Below, piece after piece: positions 26,331 to 35,847 of a stretch of DNA of 64,000 bases. The notes under the pieces were generated by a model that saw only the letters and a program-made list of their open reading frames with translations, ran no database searches and was not told the DNA's origin. Positions within the stretch are counted from its first letter, which is position 1. Every line of letters begins with the position of its first letter. The position numbers and the translations under genes were made by a program. Source of the DNA: Pelomonas lactea. GTDB taxonomy: Bacteria; Pseudomonadota; Gammaproteobacteria; Burkholderiales; Burkholderiaceae_C. The DNA is taken from positions 62,001 through 126,000 of the forward strand of contig NZ_JBIGHX010000006.1 in NCBI RefSeq assembly GCF_043555885.1, read 5' to 3'.

Positions 26331-27344
26331 TCAGCGTTTAGGCATCGCTTTCGGCCCGTACTCCACCACCTGGCACCCCGCCCCCTTCGGGTCCGCACAG
26401 CACGCCGCCAGCTTTCTGAGGCTCTCGCTGAACTGCTCGTCCCACTGCGCCTTGCTGTGCAGATTGCCCGGGCTCATCCAGTGCGACTGCCGGAACTTTT
26501 TGGACCAGGCGTTGCCGCCCTCCTGCGGCGCGTTGCCGGTGGACTGCTGCATCGCCACCTGGCAGGAGTTCATGTTGCCCATGCGGTGGCAGGCCGTGCA
26601 GGTGTTGCCGCGCGTCGTGATGCCGAAGGCATGGAGCTTGGCCCACGCTCGTCTGAAATCCTCGCCGATGGCCTTGGGCTCGTAGACGCCGAACGGGTCG
26701 CCCGGCAGCTGCGTCGTCTGTGCGATGTAGGGCGAGTACATGAACGGCCCGCTGTCGTGGCAGCTGATGCAGGCGGGCTGGCTCCAGGCGACCTGGTGCG
26801 GCGTCTGCCAGACCTTGTCGGCGGGCTGCGCCTTCACGCCGTCGGGGCTGGCCGGCGGCGGCTTGGCCGTGAGCATGCTGGGCGAGGGCACCCAGCGGCC
26901 GTCGATGCCGCTGGCGGGCGTGGACGGGGGCGGCGGCGTGACCTTGGCGGTGAACCAGCAGGTCTTGCCGTTCTTCAGGCTGTGGGAGATGACGTTGATC
27001 TCGTCGAACCACGGGCTGCCCGCGGGCCGCGCGACCTGCTTGCGGCAGATGGCGCTGACCTGCGCGGTCTTGTCGTCACGCAGCACCAGCGCGCGGCTGC
27101 CGGGCACGCATTGGCTCTGCGCGGTGGGCTGGGGCAGCAGTGACGGGCGGTCGCAGGTGGGCGGCGCCTGGTCGGCGGGCACGGGCTTGCCGTCCACGGT
27201 GATGGGGATCTCCTGGCCGGCCATGCAGCTGAAGGCGGGGATCTCGGCGATCTGCTCGGCGCACTGGCGGCCGTACTCGGCCAGCGTCTCGGCGTGGGTG
27301 CTGCCGGCAAGCAGCGCAAGCAGCAGGGCGGTCGTCTTCTTCAT
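26331..27344 (-). CDS. Di-heme c-type cytochrome of the molybdenum oxidoreductase operon
   Basis: A 337-residue periplasmic protein with signal peptide (KKTTALLLALLAGSTHA). Two heme-binding motifs are visible, CISCH (about residue 193) and CTACH (about 249), plus further Cys pairs that probably form disulfides. Its gene overlaps the 3' end of the 2Fe-2S subunit gene by four bases, so it is likely the electron acceptor for the molybdenum enzyme encoded just upstream. The N-terminal 150 residues have Cys pairs but no heme motif and no family I recognise. Confidence 0.8.
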   Translation of the reverse strand: MKKTTALLLALLAGSTHAETLAEYGRQCAEQIAEIPAFSCMAGQEIPITVDGKPVPADQAPPTCDRPSLLPQPTAQSQCVPGSRALVLRDDKTAQVSAICRKQVARPAGSPWFDEINVISHSLKNGKTCWFTAKVTPPPPSTPASGIDGRWVPSPSMLTAKPPPASPDGVKAQPADKVWQTPHQVAWSQPACISCHDSGPFMYSPYIAQTTQLPGDPFGVYEPKAIGEDFRRAWAKLHAFGITTRGNTCTACHRMGNMNSCQVAMQQSTGNAPQEGGNAWSKKFRQSHWMSPGNLHSKAQWDEQFSESLRKLAACCADPKGAGCQVVEYGPKAMPKR

Positions 27345-27865
27345 GCCGTCACCAGCCCTTTCTCCGCCAGCACGACGGCGCGGATGGCCTGGTGGTAGCG
27401 GGCGTAGCCGGTGCAGCGGCAGATGTGCTGGCCCACGGCGTCTTCAATCGCCGCGTCGAGCTGGCTGCGCGGCACGGGCTGGGCGCGCAGGCGCTCGATC
27501 AGCATCTCGGTGGCCATGACGAAGCCGGGCGTGCAGTAGCCGCACTGGAAGGCGAAGTGGTCGAGGAAGGCCTGCTGGATGGCGCTGGGTTTTTCCATGC
27601 TGCCGGTGCCTTCGACCGTCGTGATGGACTGGCCTTGCAGCAGCGCGACGGGCGTGGAGCAGGCGAGCATGGGTTGCGCCTGGCTCGTGGGCACGCGGCG
27701 CGCGGCGACGGTGCAGGCCTTGCAGACGCCGATGCCGCAGCACAGGCGGGTGCCGGAGAGGCGCAGCTCTTCCTGCAGGAAGTCGATGAGGGGGAGGTCG
27801 GTGGGGACCTGGGTGTCGACGGGGCGGCCGTTGACGTGGAATTGGACTTTGACGAGGTCGGTCAT
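27341..27865 (-). CDS. 2Fe-2S subunit of an aldehyde/isoquinoline-type oxidoreductase
   Basis: A 174-residue iron-sulfur subunit of the xanthine-dehydrogenase family. The N-terminal plant-type ferredoxin domain has CCGIGVCKACTV and a following CSTP; the C-terminal helical 2Fe-2S domain has CGYCTPGF and CRCTGYARY. Such subunits pass electrons from the molybdopterin subunit to an acceptor, here probably the overlapping di-heme cytochrome. The Mo subunit gene lies upstream but is separated by the 554-bp palindromic element. Length is typical of IorA-type subunits. Confidence 0.9.
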   Translation of the reverse strand: MTDLVKVQFHVNGRPVDTQVPTDLPLIDFLQEELRLSGTRLCCGIGVCKACTVAARRVPTSQAQPMLACSTPVALLQGQSITTVEGTGSMEKPSAIQQAFLDHFAFQCGYCTPGFVMATEMLIERLRAQPVPRSQLDAAIEDAVGQHICRCTGYARYHQAIRAVVLAEKGLVTA

Positions 27866-27901
27866 CAGGTGGCCTCTCGTTGCGGTTGGTTTCTGCCGAG
27901 G

Positions 27902-28455
27902 GTGGTGCCGGGAGTTCGCCCCGGCGGGCGACCTTCTTTTTGAGCGACCAAAAAGAAGGCAAAAAGTCGCCCCCGATCCGCCCGGCCCTTTGCTTCGCAG
28001 CGGGCTGCCCTGCGCTGCTCAGGCCTTGAGGGCCCGCGCAAAACTCCCTCCGCCACGCTGCGGTCAAACAGTTGCGCGGAGTCAGTTGTCGATGCGAGCT
28101 TCGCTCGCGCCCTCAAGGCCTTGCGCTGCTCGGCGGGCTCCAGGGGGGAGTGAAGAACAGCCGGCGACAGCCGGCTTGTGGGCCTGGCTGTTGGCTGTTG
28201 GGGTGGGCTGTTTGGGGTCTCCCCTTCAAAACCGCCTGTGATGCTTGAATCCCAAGGCGCGTGCGCAGCACGCTTCAAGCACTGACTCGCGACGACTGTC
28301 CGAGCAGAGCGTAGCGACGCGAGTTCGGCGCGGCCTTGGGATTCAAGCAGCGCAGGGAACCCCGCAGGGGCGGTTTTGCAGGGGCGCTTTCTTTGCCTAC
28401 TTTCTTGCGCGTGCAAGAAAGTAGGTCGCCCGCCGGGGCGAACTCCCGGCACCAC
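27902..28455. repeat. Composite palindromic repeat element, copy 1
   Basis: The element is flanked by perfect 32-bp inverted repeats (27902-27933 and 28424-28455). Just inside each lies a perfect hairpin: an 11-bp stem at 27932-27959 and a 13-bp stem at 28396-28425. The interior contains two opposed copies of a module with the conserved GAGCAGAGCGTAGCG-like core (28051-28065 on minus, 28302-28316 on plus). Antisense frames of about 200 codons exist here but have no protein-like composition. It fills most of the 610-base gap between the 2Fe-2S and Mo subunit genes. A related copy lies at 41173-41737. Confidence 0.8.
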
Positions 28456-28475
28456 GCTCACGCGGCAACCCACCG

Positions 28476-31313
28476 TCACGACAACGCCCCCCGCACCACC
28501 TCAGCCGTGATCGGCAACGACCGAAAGCGCCGCCCCGTCGCATGCGCCACCGCATTGCCGATGGCCGGCGCGATCGGGCACAGCACCGCCTCGGCAATGC
28601 CCTTGGCCGTCGGCTCGTCCGAAGGCAGCGTCGTGATGTTCAGCCGCGCCAGCGGCACGTCGCCGCTCAGCGCCACGTGGTACCGGTCCAGGTTCCAGCG
28701 CCCGTCGCCGGCGCCGCCCGCCTCCAGCGGCAGGTTCTCCAGCAGCGCGTAGCCGATGCCCATGGCCACGCCGCCCTGGGCCTGGCCCAGCAGCAGGTCC
28801 GGCTGCAGCACCTTGCCCGCGTCCACCCACAGCTCCACGGCGACGACGCGCGGCGCGAAGTCCTGCGGCCCGATCTCCACGGCCACCAATGCGCCCGATG
28901 GCGCGTACAGGCTGCGGCCGTACAGGCCGGCCTCGGGCTTGGGCGGCACGACGTTCTGGCGCAACACGGAAGTCCAGCTCGTTTGGCCACCAGCGCGCAG
29001 CGACAGCCCGTCGATGGGCAACGTCAGCGCCCGCCCGGCCGGCACCGCATACGTGGCCGACACCCAGGCCGCCTCGTACAGCCCATGCACCATCGCAGCC
29101 GTCGTCAGCCCGGCCTGATGCACCCGGGCGGCCAGCGCCGCCAGCGGCAGCGGCGACAGCCCCGGCGCCACCAGCCGGCCGGCATCCCAGCGCGTCTTGC
29201 CCTGCACCTGCGCCAGCGGCACACCCCACAGTGCCGCGGCCGCCGGCAGCAGGCCGGCCTCGAACAGCACGCGGCTGGCCTGCTCGGTCACGTGGACCTG
29301 GTGGAAGGCCGTCAGGCAGGCACTGCTGGACATCGCGAAGCTGGCCGTCCAGCGCGGGTCGGCCCAGCTGCCCTTGGCATCGCTGTGCAGGTCCAGCGCG
29401 TTGAACGAGCCGACGTCGCCCATGACCACGTCCTGCGCGTTGCGGCCCAGCCAGCCGGCCGTGGAGATGGCCAGCGTCGTCGCCGAGCCGTTGCCCATGT
29501 CCACGCAGTTGGTGCGCACGGTCAGCCGCCCGGCGGCATCCATCGCCACCTCGGCCATCACGCCGTCCTTGCCGGTGCCGTAGGCCTGGTTGGCCAGCGC
29601 AAAGCCCACGCCGTAGCGCACGCCCTCACGCGCCTTGCGCGCCTTCACCGCCTCGCGGTCCCGCCACAGCGCATGGCCGCGGGCCAGCCGGCAGATCTCG
29701 CGCAGGCGCATGGGCTGCGCCAGCGGCGCACCGGTGATGGTCCGGTCGCCCTCGCGCAAGGCATTGGCCTCGCGCAGCGCGATGGCGTCGCGCTTGAGCG
29801 CCACGGCCACCTCGTCCACCAGCGTCTCGACGGCCCAGCTGGCCTGCGGCCCGCCGAAGCCGCGCATGGAACCGGCCACGACGCCGCTGCTGGGCTGCGC
29901 GATGGCGTCCACGTAGGCCTGGCCGATGTTGTAGCCGCTGAGGCCGCAATAGGCGGCCAGCATCGCGACGAACTGGCTGTAGTTGTTCTGCCCGCCGGAG
30001 GGCAGCACCTGCTCGCTGCCGAAGGCGAGGAACTGCCCGGTCTTGGCGTCCACCGCGATGCGCTGCGTGATGCGGCTGGCCAGTTGCTTCAACCCGCCCT
30101 GGAACTGCTCGTAGCGGTCCTGCGCGATGCGCACCGGCCCGTCGGCCAGCGCGGCCGTCACGGCCAGCAGCGGCGGGAAGGTGGACACATCCCGCCCGCC
30201 GAAACCGCCGCCGGGGTAGCAGGAGTTCAGAACGATGGTCTTGACCTGGATGGGGCAATTCGTGCCGAACAGCGCCAGGCTGTCGCCCGCGTCGCCGTTG
30301 GTGGCCTGCGTGCCCAGCACCAGGTTCAGCGTGCCGCTGCCCGAGCGGTCCAGCCAGGCCAGGCCGGCCTCGGGCTCCATGAACATCGGGTCCAGCACCT
30401 GTGTGCTGTAGGTGCCGCCCAGCTGCACCAGGCCGGCGCTCTGCGTCTGCAGCGTCGCGTCGATGCGCTGGCGCAGCGCGCGGGCCGTGCTGTTGTAGGG
30501 CTGGCTGGTGGAGTCGGGCTGGTAGGGGTTGGATTCAAAGCCCACCTGCACCTGCGAGAACGGGTTGACGCCGTCGCCGTCATAACGCGTCAGGTAGTTG
30601 ACCGGGCTGTAGGCCAGCGCCCAGGGCTGCTTGGGCGGCGGCGGCAGGCCGCCCATCTGCACCACGCCGGGCTGGAACTGCAGCGCCCGCCTGGCGCGGC
30701 GGTACGCATGGGCATCCGCAAACACCAGGATGGCCACTGGCTGGCCGAAGAACTGCGGCGCGCTGCCCACCGGCACCAGCAGCTGGCTGATGCCATCGGC
30801 GCCGGCGCTGGAGAAGGGCAGCGTCAGGTTCAGCGAGGCCAGGTCGCGCTGCGGGCCGGTGTAGTTGCCCAGCGGCGTCTGCGTGATGACGGTCAGCGGC
30901 TGCGCGTCCACGCCGGCCAGGGCCGACAGGTCCAGCCCCGTGAAGACACGGCCCGGGTCGGTCGCGCGCAGGATCATCGCCATGCGCTCGGTGGCCGGCC
31001 AGCCGGGCATGTCGGCGGCGCGGAAGTCGCGCGCGTAGATCTTCTGGCCCGTCACCTTGGCCAGGCCGTCGATGCGAAAGCGCGCCTTGCCGGGGCCGCC
31101 GGACCAGTCCGGCGCGCCCGGCGGTGCATGGCCGCCGATATAGGGCTGCGTGGGCACGCCGTCGGGCTGCGGGCGCGTGCCGGGCAGGCGCGGCGTGGGC
31201 GGCTTGAAGGCCAGCGCCAGGTCGTGCACCAGCAGCGTCACGGCGGCGGCGCCGCTGCCGAGGACGCGGCGCCGGGTCAGCTGGAAGGGGCCGTTCGTGG
31301 GAATGTCAGACAT
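28476..31313 (-). CDS. Molybdopterin-binding subunit of an aldehyde/isoquinoline-type oxidoreductase
   Basis: A 945-residue catalytic subunit of the xanthine dehydrogenase/aldehyde oxidase family. It starts with a twin-arginine signal (LTRRRVLGSGAAAVTLL), indicating folded export. The core shows YPGGGFGGRDVSTFPPL and, near the C-terminus, KGIAEAVLCPIAPAIGNAV, the segment carrying the catalytic Glu. The build resembles IorB-type membrane-facing enzymes that hydroxylate aromatic N-heterocycles or oxidise aldehydes; substrate unknown. The ATG at 31313 has a GGGAGG ribosome site. A longer frame upstream adds an Arg-rich leader and is rejected. Downstream partners are the 2Fe-2S and cytochrome genes. 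Confidence 0.9.
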   Translation of the reverse strand: MSDIPTNGPFQLTRRRVLGSGAAAVTLLVHDLALAFKPPTPRLPGTRPQPDGVPTQPYIGGHAPPGAPDWSGGPGKARFRIDGLAKVTGQKIYARDFRAADMPGWPATERMAMILRATDPGRVFTGLDLSALAGVDAQPLTVITQTPLGNYTGPQRDLASLNLTLPFSSAGADGISQLLVPVGSAPQFFGQPVAILVFADAHAYRRARRALQFQPGVVQMGGLPPPPKQPWALAYSPVNYLTRYDGDGVNPFSQVQVGFESNPYQPDSTSQPYNSTARALRQRIDATLQTQSAGLVQLGGTYSTQVLDPMFMEPEAGLAWLDRSGSGTLNLVLGTQATNGDAGDSLALFGTNCPIQVKTIVLNSCYPGGGFGGRDVSTFPPLLAVTAALADGPVRIAQDRYEQFQGGLKQLASRITQRIAVDAKTGQFLAFGSEQVLPSGGQNNYSQFVAMLAAYCGLSGYNIGQAYVDAIAQPSSGVVAGSMRGFGGPQASWAVETLVDEVAVALKRDAIALREANALREGDRTITGAPLAQPMRLREICRLARGHALWRDREAVKARKAREGVRYGVGFALANQAYGTGKDGVMAEVAMDAAGRLTVRTNCVDMGNGSATTLAISTAGWLGRNAQDVVMGDVGSFNALDLHSDAKGSWADPRWTASFAMSSSACLTAFHQVHVTEQASRVLFEAGLLPAAAALWGVPLAQVQGKTRWDAGRLVAPGLSPLPLAALAARVHQAGLTTAAMVHGLYEAAWVSATYAVPAGRALTLPIDGLSLRAGGQTSWTSVLRQNVVPPKPEAGLYGRSLYAPSGALVAVEIGPQDFAPRVVAVELWVDAGKVLQPDLLLGQAQGGVAMGIGYALLENLPLEAGGAGDGRWNLDRYHVALSGDVPLARLNITTLPSDEPTAKGIAEAVLCPIAPAIGNAVAHATGRRFRSLPITAEVVRGALS

Positions 31314-31354
31314 GCAGCGGCCTCCCGGGTCGCGTAGGGGAACAACGAAGGTCA

Positions 31355-34300
31355 TCACGGATACCAGCCCAGCACTTCTTCGGCGTCGGCGCGCAGCGCG
31401 GCAACGAAGGCGGTGTCGCCGGGCACGCCCTGGCGCAGCAGCTCGGCCACGATCAGCAGCCAGCCCACGCGTGGCAAGAAAGCGCACACCACCAGCCCAT
31501 GCACCAGCAAGCGACGCTGTTCGGCGGCCTCCAGCGCCGCCACGCCGCGCAGCAGCAACGGGATCGACAGGTCGTCCCGGTGCTCATCCAGCCGCATGAA
31601 CTGACGCAGCATGGCCTCGACAGCAAAGCGCAGGTCATCGCGGAACTCACGGGCCAGCTCGGGGGCGAACGTGCCGACCTCCTGCATCGCGACCTCCACG
31701 AACACGGGGAAGGCCTGTTCGCCGCCCGGCGCGGCGACCAGCTCGAACAGCAGATCCTGCGGGTCCTCCCGGTCCGATGCCCGGGCCGCCCGCAGCAGGG
31801 CGGCCTGGCGGTCACGCAGTTGGGCATCGCCCAGCGCAGCAGCACCGGCGGCCAGCAGTTCGGCCGCGCGCTGGGGGTCCGCTATGTCGTCCAGCGCAGC
31901 AATCGCCTCATCGCGCACCCATGCACGAAGCTCGTCACCGTAAACCGGGGCGGCCAGCAGGCCGAAAAGCGCCACGGCACGGGCCCGTGGCTCGGCCAGC
32001 CCGATGGCCATGTCGTGTGCGGTCTGGGCGATCTCGACGTCCACCCAGGCCAGGCTGGGTGCCGCCAAGGCCAGACAGTCCGCGCGCAACGCCTCGTCGG
32101 CCCGCTCGGGCTGCTTCTCACCAGACGCCGGCTCAGACAGCGCCGGTGGGTCCAGGTGGTGCAGGAGCCGTTCCCACCAGGCGCCAGCCTGCGGCGAGTC
32201 GGGGGCGGTGGCGAGCAACGCCGCAAACAGCATCGCCGCCCTGGCATGGGCGCCGTGGTCCCACGCCAGCAGCGCCACCGCCTCGCGCTGCTCGATGGCC
32301 AAGGAACCCAGCAGGCGCTGGTACCGCCTTGCGTCCAGCAAACCCTCAGCAAGGATTGCCTCGGGCAGCCGGTGCGCCAGCGCAGGATGCTTGGCAAAAC
32401 GCTGCGCCAACGGCAGCAACTGTTCAATGGCGGTAATGCCGGCGCGGTCGAACGCTGCCAGCAGCACCGGCAACTGCTCATCGCCCATCACGGGAGCCAG
32501 CCGGCTGAAGCCGGACATCCGCTCCCATGGCGGCCCCGACACGGCCAGATCGAAGTCCGGCGGCTCCAACCAAGGTGCCAAATGCACCATCGCCTCCCGC
32601 CAGTTCTGCTGCCGGGAAGCGGCCTGTTGCCGCATCAGCTGCTGGGCGTGGGCACGCAGTCCCGCCGCCTCGGCAGGCAAGCTCAGCGAAAAGGCGGCCC
32701 ACAGGCAGGCCTGCTCGCTCAGGTCGGCGATGCCCAGGCCCAGTGCCAGCAGACCACGTAAGGCCTCGGCACCCACCCGTTCGTGCAGGGCCGCGTCCTC
32801 CAGCAGCACGGGCATGGCACGACAGGCCGCGTTGTGGGCGGCGATCAGCGCCACCAGCTCGGTGTCTGACAGGCGAACCGCGAGCGGGCCCAGCGGCTCG
32901 GGCGGCAGGCCCATGCCCAGCAGCGCGCTCAACGCGTGCATCACACAAGCATCGGGTATCGCGTGCGCCAGCAGGGCCAGCCTGTCCTCGACATCGGAGA
33001 GCGGGGCCTCGCGCAGGCTGCCCAGCATGTCATCCAGCGCCTCACGCGCCTGCGGCGCGGGCAGCAGCGGCAGCAGCGGCATCAGCGCGTCGACGAGCGC
33101 CAGCCCCGACAGGTGCTGGCGCAGCAGTGCCGGCGCATCGAGCGGCGCGCCGGCATCCTCCAATTGCGCCTCATCGGGCAGCGCGGCGCGCATCACCTTG
33201 TCCCGCAAAGGCACCAGCGCCGCCAACGGCAGCCGGCGAGCCAGTGCCGCCAGCCCAGCCACCGCGTGCCGTGGCACGGTGAAGTGGTAGGGCAGCACCA
33301 CGCCGAACAGCTCGGGCAGCCGCTGCAGCGGCAGCAGGGGAATCAACTCCAGCTCCGGCCGCGAATAGATGTCCTTTGACGACAGCAGGTCCAGTGCCCG
33401 CTCGGCCTGCCCCTCATCCAGCCACGGCTTGAGCACGTCGATCACTTCGCCGGGCCCATCGAACGAGGCCATCTCGGCCAGCAGGGTCAGTGCACGGTCG
33501 CAATACGCGGCTCGCTCGGCAGGCAACCAGCGCAGCCATCCTGCCATCGCCCTCACGTCCTTCACCCCTTGCGGCTCCAGCACCAGCGCCCGGTCTTCGT
33601 CGCTAAGCCGATCGGCAATGTCCGCCCCGAGGGCCTGCACGGCGAGCAGCCGACGCACCCGTCGCAGTGGTTCGTCGAGCGCGTCCAGAATCGCCAGCAC
33701 CTCCTCGAACAGGCGCTGGCGCCAGCCCTCGTCGGCATCGGCCGCAAGCCACAGCAGCGTGTCCACCCGCTCCCCGGGCTCCAACCGGCCGCGCGCCAGA
33801 TGCGCCGCCGTCACGCGGCTCATGACGCCGGTGCGCACCGCGGCCGCCAGCAGCGAGCCCTTCAGCGCCGAGCCCCGCGAACGCAACGACGACAGGATCA
33901 GCGAGGCCCGCGCCACCAGCGCCAGCGCCGCGCCGTCGCCCTGCAGCGCCGGCCCGCGGGCCTGGCGCAGCACCTCCTGCACGTCGCGCGCAAAGCCCGA
34001 AGCACCGTCCTCCTGCTGCTCCCACGCGCGGCGCCAGCCGTCACTGGCCAGCGCTGCCCAGCGGCCCAGCGGCTCGCCGTGCTGGCGCAGATGCAGGAAC
34101 AGGAAGTTCAGCAGGTAGGCCGGCGCCTGCGTCTGCGTGCCGGCGGCCAGCGCCGCGAGCACATCGCCGCCCCAGTCCAGGAAGGCACGCTGCGCCGCCG
34201 GCACCCAGGGGCCGCGCGCCAGCCATTCCTCGCGCACGTAGATGCCGAACTTCGGGTGGCCGAAGGCGTAGCCCTGGCGCACGCCGTCGCCAACGACGAA

Positions 34301-35302
34301 GCGCTGGATGGGCCGCAGGCTGTCGGCGTCGACGACGCAGGGCTGGCCCAGCACGCGCGGCACCAGGCCCTCCAGGTCGGCATGCCGCAACGGCCCCGCA
34401 GCGCAGGCCAGGATGGCGAGCAGCGCCTTGACGAGGTCGCGGTCCAGCCCGCTCTGCTGGGCCATCCAGCGGTCGAAGAAGGCCGAGAAGCCGGGCTGCT
34501 GCCGCTGCAGCGCCGGCAGGTCCACCGGCTCGCCGCGGGCCTGCGCGTCCAGCAGGCCGACGACGTGCAGCTGCAGCAGCAGCGGGTCGCCCTCGGTGAC
34601 GCGGAACAGCGCGTCGGCCAGGTCGTCGCGCACCGCCGCCGGCACCTGCAGTGGCACCTGGCCCAACAGCTCGCCCACCGCCGGCCGCTGCAGCCGCCCC
34701 AGGGGCAGGTGCTGCACGCGAGAGCGCGTCCAGCCGATGCGGCGGCGCCATTCGCCGGCATCGCAGCCGCTCATCTCGCGCGCCGACACCAGCAGCCGCA
34801 GGCCCGGCTGGGCGGCCGTGGGCAGCACGGTGTCGTCCAGCTGCCAGCCGGTGGCCTCGTCCAGCCCGTCGATGACGACAAGGCAGCGCGGCGCAGCAGC
34901 AGGCCAGTCGTCCAGCAGCTCGATGACCTTGTCGCGGAAATGCTGGGCCGGGTCACCGGCCGGCGCGGGCAGAACGCCGAGGCCGCGCGCATCGGCCAGC
35001 GCCGCCGCCAGCGCGGCAAAGAAGACGTCGGGCCGGTTGGTCTCGTAGCGGATGGAGATGGGCACGAAGACAACGCGCCAACCCGCCATGCCGGTGCCGC
35101 TGATCCAGTGCGTCAGCAGCGCGCTCTTGCCGCCGGCGGCCGGCGCGGTCAGCAGCAGCCTGTCGGGGCCGTCGGGCGCGGCCAGCCAGCGATTGAGCTG
35201 CTGCAGCTCCAGGTCGCGGCCGCCGAAGGGCACCGGGTTCTCGGCGTCGCCGAGGTAGAAGGCCAGGAAGCGCCGGATGCGTGCGCGGTGGCTCGCCGGC
35301 AC
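31355..35302 (-). CDS. Large STAND/NACHT-type ATPase with helical-repeat C-terminus
   Basis: A 1315-residue protein. Near the N-terminus is a P-loop NTPase of the STAND type: Walker A APAAGGKSAL (residues 53-62), Walker B with acidic run CLVVIDGLDEA (140-150), a sensor-like LRLLVSAREM, and a winged-helix-like region to about residue 400. The remaining 900 residues are Leu/Ala-rich helical repeats, as in the target-sensing part of bacterial NLR-like proteins (Avs, bNACHT). No effector domain is fused at the N-terminus. The frame is open upstream to a CTG overlapping the stop of the preceding small gene, and the in-between sequence looks coding, so the annotated GTG start may be about 32 codons too short. 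Confidence 0.78.
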   Translation of the reverse strand: MPASHRARIRRFLAFYLGDAENPVPFGGRDLELQQLNRWLAAPDGPDRLLLTAPAAGGKSALLTHWISGTGMAGWRVVFVPISIRYETNRPDVFFAALAAALADARGLGVLPAPAGDPAQHFRDKVIELLDDWPAAAPRCLVVIDGLDEATGWQLDDTVLPTAAQPGLRLLVSAREMSGCDAGEWRRRIGWTRSRVQHLPLGRLQRPAVGELLGQVPLQVPAAVRDDLADALFRVTEGDPLLLQLHVVGLLDAQARGEPVDLPALQRQQPGFSAFFDRWMAQQSGLDRDLVKALLAILACAAGPLRHADLEGLVPRVLGQPCVVDADSLRPIQRFVVGDGVRQGYAFGHPKFGIYVREEWLARGPWVPAAQRAFLDWGGDVLAALAAGTQTQAPAYLLNFLFLHLRQHGEPLGRWAALASDGWRRAWEQQEDGASGFARDVQEVLRQARGPALQGDGAALALVARASLILSSLRSRGSALKGSLLAAAVRTGVMSRVTAAHLARGRLEPGERVDTLLWLAADADEGWRQRLFEEVLAILDALDEPLRRVRRLLAVQALGADIADRLSDEDRALVLEPQGVKDVRAMAGWLRWLPAERAAYCDRALTLLAEMASFDGPGEVIDVLKPWLDEGQAERALDLLSSKDIYSRPELELIPLLPLQRLPELFGVVLPYHFTVPRHAVAGLAALARRLPLAALVPLRDKVMRAALPDEAQLEDAGAPLDAPALLRQHLSGLALVDALMPLLPLLPAPQAREALDDMLGSLREAPLSDVEDRLALLAHAIPDACVMHALSALLGMGLPPEPLGPLAVRLSDTELVALIAAHNAACRAMPVLLEDAALHERVGAEALRGLLALGLGIADLSEQACLWAAFSLSLPAEAAGLRAHAQQLMRQQAASRQQNWREAMVHLAPWLEPPDFDLAVSGPPWERMSGFSRLAPVMGDEQLPVLLAAFDRAGITAIEQLLPLAQRFAKHPALAHRLPEAILAEGLLDARRYQRLLGSLAIEQREAVALLAWDHGAHARAAMLFAALLATAPDSPQAGAWWERLLHHLDPPALSEPASGEKQPERADEALRADCLALAAPSLAWVDVEIAQTAHDMAIGLAEPRARAVALFGLLAAPVYGDELRAWVRDEAIAALDDIADPQRAAELLAAGAAALGDAQLRDRQAALLRAARASDREDPQDLLFELVAAPGGEQAFPVFVEVAMQEVGTFAPELAREFRDDLRFAVEAMLRQFMRLDEHRDDLSIPLLLRGVAALEAAEQRRLLVHGLVVCAFLPRVGWLLIVAELLRQGVPGDTAFVAALRADAEEVLGWYP

Positions 35303-35394
35303 GGCCTGGATGCCGAACTGGATGGTCAGGTCGCGGCCGACCCGGGCGCTGCCGATGTCGACGGCGAGGCCCTGCGCTGCGGGCCCCGCCGCGC

Positions 35395-35847
35395 TCAGTT
35401 TTTTGGCGCGCCCCCGGCGTTGACGCCCTCGATGGTCAGGTCGCCGCTGAGCTTCCAGTGATCGCCCTTGACGCCTGTGCCGGCGGCCGTGATGTTGCGC
35501 AGGTTGACGTTGGCGGCCTCCAGCTCGCGCAAGTCCACGCCGACGGCGGCCTGCTCCGGCGGCGTCAGCCGGGCCAGCGCGGCCTGCAGCGCCTCGGCCA
35601 GGCGAGCCAGCTCGGCATCGTGCGCGGCGCCGGCCTTGGTGAGCGCTTCGACGACGACCTGGCGCTGCGCCTGCGACTCGGGCTCCTCGGCCAGCGCCTC
35701 GACGGCGGCCTTGCGCTGCAGCCGCGCGATGACGGCCCCCTTGAGCTGGTCATACAGCGTCTGCACGGCATCGCCGCCGACCTTCTTCAGCGAGGCGGTC
35801 GCACCCGCCGCCAACGCGCCCACGACGAGGGGCAGGATCTCCACCAT
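35395..35847 (-). CDS. Small partner protein upstream of the STAND ATPase
   Basis: A 150-residue protein immediately 5' of the STAND ATPase gene. It starts with a hydrophobic Gly/Ala-rich segment (LPLVVGALAAGATASL) that could insert in a membrane, then a helical, charged region (QLKGAVIARLQRKAAVEALA, LARLAEALQAALARLTPPEQ), and ends in short beta-like repeats (NVNLRNITAAG, WKLSGDLTIEGV). I do not recognise a family. The position and tight spacing suggest it is the effector or adaptor working with the ATPase. A similar DLTI segment appears in the unassigned leader of the ATPase frame. Confidence 0.68.
   Translation of the reverse strand: MVEILPLVVGALAAGATASLKKVGGDAVQTLYDQLKGAVIARLQRKAAVEALAEEPESQAQRQVVVEALTKAGAAHDAELARLAEALQAALARLTPPEQAAVGVDLRELEAANVNLRNITAAGTGVKGDHWKLSGDLTIEGVNAGGAPKN

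Noticed and set aside
27865..28479. Overlapping frames of about 200 codons on both strands in the gap next to the 2Fe-2S gene
   Set aside because: The interval is a palindromic repeat element; the frames lack protein-like composition and are mirror images of each other.
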